Part shown: piece after piece, positions 1 to 9,400 of the stretch | Position numbering within the stretch: position 1 is the first letter of the stretch | Layout: each line of letters starts with the position of its first letter | NCBI RefSeq assembly: GCF_001418565.1 | Contig: NZ_LIQQ01000127.1 | Location: 2,115-49,905 of the forward strand | DNA length: 47,791 bases | Reading direction: 5' to 3' | From: Streptomyces graminilatus | GTDB lineage: Bacteria > Actinomycetota > Actinomycetes > Streptomycetales > Streptomycetaceae | Notes under the pieces: model-generated | What the model saw: only the letters and a program-made list of their open reading frames with translations | Told to the model about the DNA's origin: nothing | Database searches by the model: none | Made by a program: the position numbers and the translations under genes

Positions 1-30
1 CCGCCGCCCTTTCCCGTTCCCATGCCGTTC

Positions 31-49
31 CTGGGGGCTGTGCCCCCAG
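31..49. terminator. Perfect G/C hairpin
   Basis: An 8-bp perfect stem (CTGGGGGC at 31-38 pairing with 42-49) has a 3-base loop and no T tract. It resembles the extragenic hairpins common between Streptomyces genes and may terminate a gene entering from outside the window. Confidence 0.45.
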
Positions 50-70
50 ACCCCCCATCGGCCCTTAAGG

Positions 71-190
71 GGCCTCGTCCTCAAGCGCCGGACGGGCTGG
101 GGGGCCTGGGGCGGCCTCGTCCTCAAGCGCCGGACGGGCTGAAAATGGGCGGGCCTGGGGTGGCCTTGTCCTCCAGCGGCGGACGGGCTC
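71..190. repeat. Three copies of a 29-bp intergenic repeat
   Basis: A 29-bp unit beginning GGCCTCGTCCTCAAGCGCCG occurs at 71-99 and 113-141. A third copy at 162-190 is slightly diverged (GGCCTTGTCCTCCAGCGG core). The spacers are G-rich. From general knowledge, this motif is a widespread non-coding repeat in Streptomyces intergenic DNA. No gene is visible in 1-211. Confidence 0.7.
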
Positions 191-217
191 AAATAACCGG
201 GCCTGAGCCCGTTATTT
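191..217 (-). terminator. Terminator of the trkA pair
   Basis: Read on the minus strand, AAATAACGGGC pairs with GCCCGGTTATTT around a short loop, with one bulged base. The stop codon of the TrkA gene ending at 212 lies in the first arm and a T-rich tail follows, as expected of an intrinsic terminator. Confidence 0.6.
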
Positions 218-889
218 GGGGGAGTCCTCCTTGCGTACCGACAGGAGGTCCTCCAGTTGTTCCTCCCTGGCCTGGGCGGCTACGAACAGGAGTTCGTCGC
301 CTGCTTCCAGGGAGTCCTCGCGGGTCGGGGTCAGGACCCGGGTGCCGCGGATGATCGTCACGAGGGACGTGTCCTCCGGCCACTCCACATCGCCGACCTG
401 GGTGCCGGCCAGGGCCGACTCCGGGGGGAGGGTCAGTTCGACCAGGTTGGCGTCGCCGTGGCTGAAGCGCAGCAGGCGTACCAGGTCACCGACGCTCACC
501 GCCTCCTCGACCAGGGCCGACATCAGACGCGGTGTGGACACCGCCACGTCCACACCCCAGGCCTCGTTGAAGAGCCACTCGTTCTTGGGGTTGTTGACGC
601 GGGCGACGACGCGCGGAACGCCGTACTCCGTCTTGGCGAGCAGGGAGACGACCAGGTTCACCTTGTCGTCGCCCGTCGCGGCGATCACGACGTTGCAGCG
701 CTGCAACGCGGCCTCGTCCAGCGACGTGATCTCGCAGGCGTCGGCCAGCAGCCACTCCGCCCGGGGGACTCGTTCGACCGAGATGGCCGTGGGGGCCTTG
801 TCGATCAGCAGGATCTCGTGGCCGTTCTCCAGCAGCTCGCCCGCGATCGAGCGGCCGACGGCACCGGCACCGGCAATGGCGACCCTCAT
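212..889 (-). CDS. TrkA-family potassium uptake regulatory protein (second of a pair)
   Basis: This 225-aa cytoplasmic protein has an N-terminal Rossmann fold with the NAD(H)-binding motif GAGAVG at residues 7-12 and the acidic residue that follows the second strand (LLIDKA). A TrkA-C/RCK-C-like half starts near residue 140. The family gates K+ transporters in response to NAD(H), ATP or, in some RCK-C proteins, c-di-AMP. Its ATG overlaps the stop of the upstream TrkA gene (ATGA), so the two are translationally coupled and probably form a hetero-complex. No TrkH/KtrB-type membrane subunit is in the window; the nearest candidate partner is the KimA-like transporter starting at 2004. Family assignment is confident, partner is inferred. 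Confidence 0.92.
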   Translation of the reverse strand: MRVAIAGAGAVGRSIAGELLENGHEILLIDKAPTAISVERVPRAEWLLADACEITSLDEAALQRCNVVIAATGDDKVNLVVSLLAKTEYGVPRVVARVNNPKNEWLFNEAWGVDVAVSTPRLMSALVEEAVSVGDLVRLLRFSHGDANLVELTLPPESALAGTQVGDVEWPEDTSLVTIIRGTRVLTPTREDSLEAGDELLFVAAQAREEQLEDLLSVRKEDSPK

Positions 890-1560
890 CAGTGACCGGC
901 CTCCTCTTCAGGGCCCTCGGCGAAGGACGCCTCGACCTTCTCGACGTCGTCCGTACGCATCATCACGTGCACCAGGTCGCCCTCCTGCAGCACCGTCTGC
1001 GAGGTGGGCAGAACCGCCTCGCCCAGACGGGTGAGGAAGGCGACGCGCACGCCGGTCTCCTCCTGCATCTTGCTGATCTTGTGGCCGACCCAGGCCGACG
1101 ACGCGTGCACCTCGGCGAGCTGGACGCCACCGGTGGGATCCCGCCAGAGCGGCTCCGCGCCGGACGGCAGCAGCCGGCGCAGCATCTGGTCGGCCGTCCA
1201 GCGGACCGTGGCGACGGTCGGGATGCCCAGGCGCTGGTAGACCTCGGCGCGGCGCGGGTCGTAGATGCGGGCCGCGACGTTCTCGATGCCGAACATCTCG
1301 CGGGCCACCCGGGCGGCGATGATGTTCGAGTTGTCACCGCTGGAGACGGCGGCGAAGGCGCCCGCCTCCTCGATGCCCGCCTCACGCAGGGTGTCCTGGT
1401 CGAAGCCGACCCCGGTGACACGACGGCCGCCGAACCCGGAGCCCAGTCGTCGGAAGGCGGTGGGGTCCTGGTCGATCACGGCGACCGTGTGCCCCTGTTG
1501 CTCCAGGGTCTGCGCGAGAGCGGAACCCACTCTGCCGCAGCCCATGATGACGATGTGCAC
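889..1560 (-). CDS. TrkA-family potassium uptake regulatory protein (first of a pair)
   Basis: This 223-aa protein begins MHIVIMGCGRVGSALAQ, a clear Rossmann GxGxxG motif, and carries a C-terminal RCK-C-like domain from about residue 140. Like its paralog downstream it should bind NAD(H) and regulate K+ uptake at the inner face of the membrane. The two genes share a 4-bp ATGA overlap. The ATG at 1560 is the natural start because the glycine motif follows within nine residues. The 138 bases upstream separate it from a 32-aa membrane peptide gene on the same strand, which may be co-transcribed. Confidence 0.92.
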   Translation of the reverse strand: MHIVIMGCGRVGSALAQTLEQQGHTVAVIDQDPTAFRRLGSGFGGRRVTGVGFDQDTLREAGIEEAGAFAAVSSGDNSNIIAARVAREMFGIENVAARIYDPRRAEVYQRLGIPTVATVRWTADQMLRRLLPSGAEPLWRDPTGGVQLAEVHASSAWVGHKISKMQEETGVRVAFLTRLGEAVLPTSQTVLQEGDLVHVMMRTDDVEKVEASFAEGPEEEAGH

Positions 1561-1698
1561 GACCGTCCTTCCGATCCGATGTCATGGCCCCGCCGTTGTC
1601 GACTTGGCCTGAACAGGGTCTCAGACCCTGGCCCAAGCTACACACGCACGGTGGGCGGAGGGCACCCCCGCGTGGACTCCGTACGCACCCGTCGCCGC

Positions 1699-1797
1699 CT
1701 ACCTGCGGCTGATGCTGCGCACGCTGGCCACGGTCAGCAGGGCGAGGACCACGAGTGCGACGGCGGCGCCGATCAGCTCCGCGGCGAGATGCGGCAT
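1699..1797 (-). CDS. Small single-pass membrane peptide (32 aa) next to trkA
   Basis: An ATG at 1797 preceded by GGGAGA with about 4-5 bases of spacing opens a 32-codon frame. It encodes one hydrophobic stretch (residues 8-24, rich in A, V and L) followed by a short basic tail ending SISRR. Such peptides are often missed by gene callers. The good ribosome site, clean hydrophobic profile and co-orientation with two K+ uptake regulators support a real gene. It is not obviously KdpF. By analogy with KdpF it could stabilise a K+ transporter, but that is inference. Confidence 0.55.
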   Translation of the reverse strand: MPHLAAELIGAAVALVVLALLTVASVRSISRR

Positions 1798-1967
1798 GAG
1801 GTCTCCCGGACGAGAGGGGGATACGGGAAAGCCGTGAGTATGGGCAAATAGGGCATAAGGAGTGTTGTGGTTTGGTCATATAGCCATGAGGACGCGGATC
1901 CGGGGGTGTCCGCCTGTCTCGGGTGCGGGAATTTCACTCGGTGGACCATCGGGTTTTCACCCGGATG

Positions 1968-2003
1968 TGCCCAGAACAAGGCGGGCAGCTTACGATCCTG
2001 TCC
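1968..2003 (+). promoter_or_regulatory. Promoter of a leaderless K+ transporter gene
   Basis: TACGAT at 1991-1996 fits the TANNNT -10 box and lies 7 bases before the GTG at 2004. A partial -35 (TGCCCA, 1968-1973) is 17 bases upstream. There is no Shine-Dalgarno sequence. The layout suggests transcription starting at the start codon. Confidence 0.45.
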
Positions 2004-4073
2004 GTGTCCAAACTGACCGACGTGCCCAAACGGATCCTGATCGGGCGCGCACTGCGCAGTGATCGGCTCGGCGAAACGCTACTGCCGAAGCGCATCGCTC
2101 TCCCCGTCTTCGCCTCCGACCCGCTGTCCTCCGTGGCCTACGCTCCCGGGGAAGTGCTGCTGGTCCTGTCGATCGCGGGCGTGTCGGCATACCACTTCAG
2201 CCCGTGGATCGCGGTCGCTGTCGTCGTACTGATGTTCACCGTGGTCGCTTCCTACCGGCAGAACGTGCACGCGTACCCGAGCGGCGGCGGCGACTACGAG
2301 GTCGCGACCACCAACCTCGGCCCCAAGGCCGGCCTCACGGTCGCCAGCGCGCTGCTCGTCGACTACGTGCTGACCGTCGCCGTGTCGATCGCCTCCGGCA
2401 TCGAGAACCTCGGCTCCGCCGTCCCCTTCGTCGTCGAGCACAAGGTGTTCTGCGCGGTCGCCGTCATCGTGCTGCTCACGCTGATGAACCTGCGGGGCGT
2501 CAAGGAGTCCGGCAAGCTGTTCGCGATCCCGACGTACGTGTTCGTCGCGGGCGTCTTCATCATGATCGCGTGGGGCGCGTTCCGTGGTCTGGTGCTGGGC
2601 GACGAGATGCGCGCACCGACGGCCGGCTACGAGATCAAGGCCGAACACCAGGGACTGGCGGGATTCGCGCTGGTGTTCCTTCTCCTCCGCGCCTTCTCCT
2701 CCGGCTGTGCCGCGCTCACCGGCGTCGAGGCCATCTCCAACGGTGTGCCGGCCTTCCGCAAGCCCAAGTCCAAGAACGCGGCGACCACGCTCGCGGCGAT
2801 GGGTCTCCTCGCCGTCACCATGTTCTGCGGAATCATCGTGCTGGCCATGACCACCAAGGTGCGGATGGCCGAGAACCCCGCCCACGACCTGCTGGACAAG
2901 GGCGTCCCGCTCGGCCCCGGCTACGTCCAGAACCCGGTGATCTCGCAGGTCGCGGAGGCCGTCTTCGGTGACGGCAGCTTCTTCTTCGTCCTGCTGGCCG
3001 CCGCCACCGCGCTGGTGCTCTTCCTGGCCGCCAACACCGCGTACAACGGCTTCCCGCTGCTCGGCTCGATCCTCGCGCAGGACCGTTACCTCCCGCGCCA
3101 GCTGCACACGCGCGGTGACCGGCTCGCCTTCTCCAACGGCATCGTGCTGCTCGCCGGCGCGGCAGTCCTGCTGGTGTGGATCTACGGGGCGGACTCGACC
3201 CGCCTCATCCAGCTCTACATCGTCGGCGTGTTCGTGTCCTTCACGCTCAGCCAGACCGGCATGGTCCGGCACTGGAACCGCCACCTGGCCACCGAGAAGG
3301 ACCCGGCGAAGCGCCGGCACATGGTCCGCTCCCGCGCCATCAACACCTTCGGCGCGTTCTTCACCGGGCTGGTGCTGGTCGTCGTACTCGGTACGAAGTT
3401 CACGCACGGCGCCTGGGTGGCGCTGCTCGGCATGGTGATCTTCTACGCGGTGATGACCGCGATCCGCAAGCACTACGACCGGGTCTCCGAGGAGATCGCC
3501 GCGCCGGAGGGCCCGAGCGACGACAGCGTACGGCCGTCGCGGGTGCACTCGGTCGTCCTGATCTCGAAGATCCACCGGCCCACCCTGCGCGCGCTCGCGT
3601 ACGCCAAACTGATGCGCTCCGACACCCTGGAGGCCGTCAGCGTCAACGTCGACCCGGCGGAGACGAAGGCGCTGCAGGAGGAGTGGGAGCGGCGGGGGAT
3701 CACCGTCCCGCTGAAGGTGCTCGACTCGCCGTACCGGGAGATCACCCGGCCCGTGATCGAGTACGTGAAGGGGCTGCGCCGGGAGTCGCCGCGCGACGCC
3801 GTGTCCGTGATCATCCCGGAGTACGTGGTCGGCCACTGGTACGAGCAGCTGCTGCACAACCAGAGCGCGCTGCGGCTCAAGGGCCGCCTGCTGTTCACCC
3901 CGGGCGTCATGGTGACGTCGGTGCCGTACCAGCTCCAGTCCTCCGAGGCGGCCAAGATCCGGGCCCGCAAGCGGCAGGAGTGGAACGCGCCCGGATCCGT
4001 CCGCCGCGGACCCGCCGAGGAGCGGACGCAGCAACGGACGGAAGACACCCAGGAACCGAGCGCGAAGAACTGA
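2004..4073 (+). CDS. KimA-like potassium importer (APC superfamily)
   Basis: This 689-aa integral membrane protein has about 12 transmembrane segments (residues 30-480) and a soluble C-terminal region of about 200 residues. It carries the signature SDPLSSVAYAPGE (D39 and Y46) shared with Bacillus subtilis KimA (YdaO), where the corresponding Asp and Tyr line the K+ site. Further blocks match KimA closely from memory: LLVDYVLTVAVS, AFSSGCAALTGVEAISN, RGDRLAFSNGI and FTLSQTGM. The family usually carries the generic label amino-acid permease, but these blocks point to H+-coupled K+ uptake. The GTG at 2004 is preferred because homology starts at VSKLTDVPKR and a -10 box lies 7 bases before it; an in-frame ATG at 1965 would add 13 residues. 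Divergent from two TrkA genes. Confidence 0.85.
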   Translation: MSKLTDVPKRILIGRALRSDRLGETLLPKRIALPVFASDPLSSVAYAPGEVLLVLSIAGVSAYHFSPWIAVAVVVLMFTVVASYRQNVHAYPSGGGDYEVATTNLGPKAGLTVASALLVDYVLTVAVSIASGIENLGSAVPFVVEHKVFCAVAVIVLLTLMNLRGVKESGKLFAIPTYVFVAGVFIMIAWGAFRGLVLGDEMRAPTAGYEIKAEHQGLAGFALVFLLLRAFSSGCAALTGVEAISNGVPAFRKPKSKNAATTLAAMGLLAVTMFCGIIVLAMTTKVRMAENPAHDLLDKGVPLGPGYVQNPVISQVAEAVFGDGSFFFVLLAAATALVLFLAANTAYNGFPLLGSILAQDRYLPRQLHTRGDRLAFSNGIVLLAGAAVLLVWIYGADSTRLIQLYIVGVFVSFTLSQTGMVRHWNRHLATEKDPAKRRHMVRSRAINTFGAFFTGLVLVVVLGTKFTHGAWVALLGMVIFYAVMTAIRKHYDRVSEEIAAPEGPSDDSVRPSRVHSVVLISKIHRPTLRALAYAKLMRSDTLEAVSVNVDPAETKALQEEWERRGITVPLKVLDSPYREITRPVIEYVKGLRRESPRDAVSVIIPEYVVGHWYEQLLHNQSALRLKGRLLFTPGVMVTSVPYQLQSSEAAKIRARKRQEWNAPGSVRRGPAEERTQQRTEDTQEPSAKN

Positions 4074-4206
4074 CGGTCCCGGGCCAGTCCCGTACGTCTT
4101 GTACGTCTCGTGCGGGCTTGTGGTGAGCGGTCGGGCGGCACCCACGTAGACTGGTGGGCTGTTGTCCGGCCGTTCCCTTTTCCCTCTTCTCTGGAGTCAC
4201 CCCGCC

Positions 4207-5535
4207 ATGCAGGCAGAACCGAAGAAATCGCTGGCGGGCCAGGAGTACGAGGTCGAGGTCGGTCCCGTCGCCCACGGCGGCCACTGCGTCGCCCGTACGG
4301 ACGACGGCCAGGTGCTCTTCGTCCGGCACGCGCTGCCCGGTGAGCGGGTCGTGGCCCGGGTGACGGAGGGCGAGGAGGGCGCGCGGTTCCTGCGCGCCGA
4401 CGCGGTGGAGGTCCTCACGGCGTCCAAGGACCGGGTCGAGGCCCCCTGCCCGTACGCCGGCCCCGGCCGCTGCGGCGGCTGCGACTGGCAGCACGCCAAG
4501 CCCGGTGCCCAGCGCCGCCTCAAGGGCGAGGTCATCGCCGAACAGTTGCAGCGGCTCGCCGGCCTGACCCCGGAGGAGGCCGGCTGGGACGGCACGGTGA
4601 TGCCGGCCGAGGGCGACAAGCTGCCGCCGGGCGAGGTGCCCCAGTGGCGTACGAGGGTCCAGTACGCGGTGGACGCGGACGGCAACGCCGGGCTGCGCCG
4701 CCACCGCTCGCACGAGGTCGAGCCGATCGAGCACTGCATGATCGCGGCGCCGGGTGTCAGCGAGCTGGGCATCGAGCAGCGCGACTGGGCCGGCATGGAG
4801 TCCGTCGATGTGATCGCCGCGACCGGATCCCAGGACCGCATGGTCATCCTGGAGCCGAAGCCGGGCGCCCGCCTTCCCCTCGTCGAGCTCGACAAGCCTG
4901 TCTCCGTCATGCGGGTCGAGGAGCACGACGGCGGCATCCACCGGGTCCACGGCCGCGCGTTCGTCCGCGAGCGTGCCGACGGCCGTACGCACCGTGTCGG
5001 CAGCGGCGGCTTCTGGCAGGTCCACCCGATGGCCGCGGACACGCTGACGAAGGCGGTCATGCAGGGCCTGCTCCCGCGCAAGGGCGACATGGCCCTCGAC
5101 CTCTACTGCGGCGTCGGCCTCTTCGCGGGCGCCCTGGCCGACCGGATCGGCGACAAGGGCGCGGTGCTCGGCATCGAGTCGGGCAAGCGCGCGGTCGAGG
5201 ACGCCCGGCACAACCTCGCCGCCTTCGAACGCGTCCGCATCGAACAGGGCAAGGTCGAGGCGGTCCTGCCGCGCACGGGCATCACCGAGGTCGACCTCAT
5301 CGTCCTGGACCCGCCGCGGGCTGGGGCCGGCCGGAAGACGGTCGAGCAGCTCGTGAAGCTGGGCGCACGCAAGATCGCGTACGTGGCGTGCGATCCGGCG
5401 GCGCTGGCCCGGGATCTGGGGTACTTCCGGGACGGGAGGTATCGGGTGCGGACGTTGCGGGCTTTCGATCTGTTTCCGATGACGCATCATGTGGAGTGTG
5501 TGGCGATCCTGGAGCCGGTCACGAAGGGCTCCTGA
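4207..5535 (+). CDS. TrmA/RumA-type SAM-dependent RNA m5U methyltransferase
   Basis: This 442-aa protein has an N-terminal TRAM-like beta domain (residues 8-70) and an iron-sulfur motif with cysteines 81, 89, 92 and 177. The C-terminal class I methyltransferase domain shows LDLYCGVGLFAGAL (SAM binding), DPPRAG at 368-373 and the catalytic cysteine C395 in YVACDP. The product should methylate C5 of a uridine in rRNA or tRNA; which one cannot be told. ATG 4207 has GGAG 11 bases upstream and is followed directly by the TRAM-like region. Codon use changes right after the last conserved motif (residues after about 400 use more G/T-ending codons), at the edge of the downstream island. Confidence 0.9.
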   Translation: MQAEPKKSLAGQEYEVEVGPVAHGGHCVARTDDGQVLFVRHALPGERVVARVTEGEEGARFLRADAVEVLTASKDRVEAPCPYAGPGRCGGCDWQHAKPGAQRRLKGEVIAEQLQRLAGLTPEEAGWDGTVMPAEGDKLPPGEVPQWRTRVQYAVDADGNAGLRRHRSHEVEPIEHCMIAAPGVSELGIEQRDWAGMESVDVIAATGSQDRMVILEPKPGARLPLVELDKPVSVMRVEEHDGGIHRVHGRAFVRERADGRTHRVGSGGFWQVHPMAADTLTKAVMQGLLPRKGDMALDLYCGVGLFAGALADRIGDKGAVLGIESGKRAVEDARHNLAAFERVRIEQGKVEAVLPRTGITEVDLIVLDPPRAGAGRKTVEQLVKLGARKIAYVACDPAALARDLGYFRDGRYRVRTLRAFDLFPMTHHVECVAILEPVTKGS

Positions 5536-5547
5536 CCTGCGATTTTG
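5503..5547 (+). repeat. Left copy of an att-like imperfect direct repeat
   Basis: The last 33 bases of the methyltransferase gene plus 12 downstream bases recur at 10579-10623. The first 17 bases (GCGATCCTGGAGCCGGT) are identical and 20 of the next 28 match, including the TGA stop in the same frame. This fits a site-specific insertion at the gene's 3' end. Confidence 0.55.
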
Positions 5548-5549
5548 AG

Positions 5550-5576
5550 TATGTGCGCTATGTGCGCTATGTGCGG
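5550..5576. repeat. Three tandem 9-bp repeats
   Basis: TATGTGCGC, TATGTGCGC and TATGTGCGG lie in tandem just after the methyltransferase stop, followed by degenerate copies to about 5594. Function unknown. Confidence 0.8.
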
Positions 5577-5689
5577 TGTGGGCGTTACGGGCGATGTCTT
5601 GACGCTGAGACGACGCTCGTTCTGATGAGGCGTCAGGCACGTTGGGGTGCTGGCCAGGCGGCCTGTAGCGGCTGGGGAACGGGTGGCTG

Positions 5690-5781
5690 AGTGGAGCGAT
5701 CGCCTTGCCCAAACGGCCTACATGCTTCAGGGCCGCGCCAAGATTGGTCAGTGCCATACCCTCAAAGTTGGAGTTCCCCCC
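5690..5781 (-). pseudogene. Fragment of a TPR (tetratricopeptide) protein gene
   Basis: Read on the minus strand, the segment encodes NFEGMALTNLGAALKHVGR followed by LGKAI. This closely matches one TPR helix pair of the kind found in actinobacterial NB-ARC/TPR regulators. There is no start, no domain context and no further TPR downstream, and its upstream side abuts the transposase fragment. It is a scrap left in the island rather than a gene. Confidence 0.5.
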
Positions 5782-6163
5782 TCACGCAGGAGGCTGACTG
5801 CCTGGGGGCGGTGCGCAGCGCGGCCAGGACCCGCTGTCCACCCGCCGCCAGCGTGCTGATCAGCTGGGAGACCGTCGGGTCGGAGGCCACCGGCCCGAAC
5901 ACGGCCGGCTCGGCCCGCAACATGCCCACATCGGCCAGGCAGTCCCCGCCCAGCGCCACCGCGAGCCCGACATCCAGCAGGATCTTGCCCGGATCATGCA
6001 CCGTCCGCGGCTTGCGCCAGGGCACGAGTGCCGCCGATATCGCCGCATCGAGACCGGACTTGCCGATCGTCTCGACCAGCAGCACCGCCCCGGCCTGCGA
6101 AACGACTCCGCGACCGCCGCCTTCGACGCGGACACGCGGGTAGGACCCGATTCGCTTCCTCAC
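5762..6163 (-). pseudogene. Truncated IS1380-family transposase
   Basis: The 133-residue frame carries the N-terminal region of IS1380-type transposases: a GLDAAISAAL block, PWRKPRTVHDPGKILLDV, then LGGDCLADV and PVASDPTVSQLI. The full protein is about 450 residues. Here homology stops near residue 122 and the frame runs out through foreign sequence (CVRGELQL), so the DDE catalytic core is missing. It marks a decayed insertion between the methyltransferase gene and the large secreted protein gene. The other IS end was not found, so this is a remnant and not an active element. Confidence 0.75.
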
Positions 6164-6441
6164 CTGGAGAGTACTTCTTCCCGTGCAGCCGACAGAACCC
6201 TAGACAAGTCCCATCGTTGCAGGTCAGGAGCACTCTCCGTTTATTTGATCAAGACGTGGACGAGCACGCTCATGAAAGCGCGAGGCTAGGGCCTCAAGGG
6301 CATTTCGCCTGCTCCGAACGCCCTCTGAGACCTTCCTCACCTCTCCGTAAGAGATGTACGCGCTTCAGTCCACTGTGGCTGACTGGTACCGCATGGACGG
6401 CAGTTCCGCCTCGTTCGGTTTCCGGCAGTGGAGGAAGACCT
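6164..6441. other. Intergenic stretch without a recognised gene
   Basis: This stretch is less G/C-biased than its surroundings. It presumably carries the promoter of the secreted protein gene and perhaps an IS end. No convincing -35/-10 pair or coding signal was recognised. Confidence 0.4.
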
Positions 6442-9400
6442 TTGGCCAGACATCGATGGGGCTTGCGCCGCTGGGTCGCCGCTGTGTGCACCGTGGTCGT
6501 CACCGCGACGTTGATCGTGGCGGTCGACTTCGCCGTCGGCCCGGGTGTCACCCCGGCGGCGGCGGCACCCACGGACCGGCTGACCGGGCAGTGGAACATG
6601 CAGGGCCGGAACGACGGCATCACCGGAGTTCCCCAGTCCCGGTGGACCGCCGAGGTCACCAACCTTCTTCACGGGGGGATCCAGGTCCTGGCCCTGCAGG
6701 AGGCGGGGAGCAACGCGCCCACGGGGGCCTCGTACGTGCCGCGGGTTTTCCCGGGCGGCAGGGTGCAGATGTACACGTGGAACTTGGGCAGCCGCGAAAC
6801 CCGGCGGGAGGACTACAACATCTTCTGGGGCCTCACCGGCCAGCAGCGCAACGGGCTGGCCTTCGTGATCCGCGACCTGCCGGAAAACCAGGTGCAGAAT
6901 GCCGTGACGCTGACGGTGCCCGGGTCCATCCGGCCTGTGCTCGGCGTGCAGCTGGGAAATGACTGGTACTTCACCGCTCATGCGCAGTCGAACGGTCCCA
7001 ACGCACGCAATGACGCCCCGGACATCATCGCCGTGGCGGAGCAGTTCATTGCCCAGCGAGGTCTGGACGAGGACTACATGGTGCTGGCCGACTTCAACGA
7101 GGAGCCCGGCCAGATGCCCGCCGCGCTTCACAACCACATCATCGCGACGGACGACCCCACACATCAGAACGGCCGCGTCCTCGATTACGCGTATCTGAAC
7201 ACCGGCAACAACAACACCGTCCAGGCCGACCGCCCGGGCGTGGGGTCGGACCATTATGCCGTCCGCTACCGGATCAACAACGCCTGTCGGCCCGGCGCGG
7301 TCGCCCCCCGAGACGCCGCCGACAAGTGTGACAGGCCGGTTCCGGGCGAGCGGTACCGCTTCTACGTACGGAACGTCGACAACCAGGTGCTCTCCAACGC
7401 TGTCGGCCACGAGGACCCGGCGCCGGCCCTCCGGGCGCCGACCGGCAACGATGCCGAGGCGCTGCGGGTGCTGTTCAGCTCGACGCCCGGACAATATCTG
7501 TTGGCTTTCGACGACAACTGGTGCATCGAGCGCGGTGGCGTCGGCCGACCGGTACACACTGCGCCGTGCGATCCCGCATCGGAGGACCAGACCTGGTTCT
7601 TCTCCGAGGGGCAGATCGTCTCGGCCGGTACCGCCGGGTCGTTGCAGTCCGCGCAGTCCGCCGGGGACCGCGAGCTGTACGTGCTCCGGTGGAACTTCCC
7701 CTGGCGGTTCGAGCCGTTCGGCCCGTCCTTCCCGATCCGCCCCCGGTCCCTCGGGACCTCGGACATACGGTTGCTGCCACTGGGTGACTCGATCACGCAG
7801 GGCGTCGGCGGAAGCCCGGGCGGGACGGGCTACCGGGCCCGGTTGTGGGACCTGCTGTCGGACAACCCCGGTGCGCTGGACTTCGTGGGTTCGGTGAAAA
7901 CCGGAGAGCTGCCGGACACCGACCACGAGGGACATCCGGGCTGGAAGATCAGTCAGATCAACAATCTGGTCCGGGACTGCACCATCCGCCGCTACCGGCC
8001 CAATGCAGTGACCCTGCACATCGGGACGAACGATCTACGGAACGACGTCGACATTGCTGCCACCGCAGAGCGCCTGCGCACGCTGATCAACACGATTCTC
8101 CGGCTCGCGCCGGAGACCACCGTGCTGGTGGCCACGCTGGTGCCGTCACTGTCACCGGACGTGAACGCCCGGATCCAGCAGTACAACGCGCGGGTGGTGA
8201 GCCTGGTCCAGGGGCTACAGGCCGCCGGGGGGCCGGTACGGCTGGTCGACATGAGCGCGGTGACCACCGCCGACCTGAACGACTCGTTGCACCCGAACAA
8301 CAATGGCTACCGGAAGATGGCTGACGCATTCTCCCGCGCGCTCGACAGTGCGGTGGCGGAAGGCCTGGTCCAGTCGCCGGAGCCGGGTGACTCCGGGACC
8401 TGCGGGGACAGCTCCGCCACCCCTCCCCCGGCGGACACGCCTTCCCCGCCCGGCTGGAAGTGGGCCGGGCAGGTCGCCGCGGGGGCGGGTCCTCGTGATC
8501 AGGTGCGGTTCGCCGACCTCAACGGTGACGGCCGCGACGACTACCTCGTTGTCGGCGACCAGGGTCAGGTCAAAGCCTGGTTCAACACCGGCACGGGCGA
8601 CGCCGTCGCCTGGGCCGCCCAGGGCGAAGTCGCCGCGGGGGCGGGTCCTCGTGATCAGGTGCGGTTCGCCGACCTCAACGGTGACGGCCGCGACGACTAC
8701 CTCGTTGTCGGCGACCAGGGTCAGGTCAAAGCCTGGTTCAACACCGGCACGGGCGACGCCGTCGCCTGGAGCGCCCAAGGCGAAGTCGCCGCAGGCATCG
8801 GCGCCAGCCGGGATCAGGTGCGGTTCGCCGACATCGACCTCGACGGCCGCGCCGATTACCTCGTCGTCGGCGACCAGGGCCAGGTCAGGGCCTGGACGAA
8901 CAACCTTGGCAGCGCCGGGCGTCCGTGGGCGGGGGGCGGCGAAATCGCCTCGGGGGTAGGCGCCACTCGCGATCAGGTGCGGTTTGCCGATCTGAACGGT
9001 GACGGCCGCGACGACTACCTCGTGGTGGACGACCAGGCCGGGATCCGAGGATGGCTCAACGCCGTCGGCGACGGTGGCCGGTCGTGGGACTACCAGGGTG
9101 CCGTCGCCGGCGGGGTCGGTGCCAGCAGTACCGAGTTGGCCCTGGCCGATCTCAACGGCGACGGCCGCGCCGACTACCTCAAGGTCGGCGCCGAGGGACA
9201 GGTCTCCATGTGGCTCAACTACCGCTACGGCCGCTCCGACCCGTGGGCCTGGCAGGGCCTGATCGCCACCGCCGGCGCCCCGCGTCAGCAGGTGCGGTTC
9301 GCCGATCTCAATGGCGACGGCCGCGACGACTACCTCGTCGTAGGGGATCACGGTGAGGTCCGCGCGTGGCTGAACATCCCGGACGGCGGCGGTGTCGGCT

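Noticed and set aside
22..354. 110-codon plus-strand frame at the left edge
   Set aside because: It is translated from the intergenic repeats and the antisense of the TrkA gene, and is Pro/Gly low complexity.
2079..4145. 688-codon open frame antisense to the K+ transporter
   Set aside because: It is a high-G+C shadow: low-complexity, rich in Arg, His, Asp and Gly, with no ribosome site or family motif, opposite a gene with clear homology.
5762..6163. Transposase considered as a live insertion sequence
   Set aside because: Only the N-terminal quarter is left, without catalytic residues or a matching pair of terminal repeats.
6028..6441. 138-codon in-frame extension before the secreted protein
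   Set aside because: It would bury the signal peptide, overlaps the transposase fragment, and lacks a ribosome site, whereas TTG 6442 has GGAGGAA just upstream.
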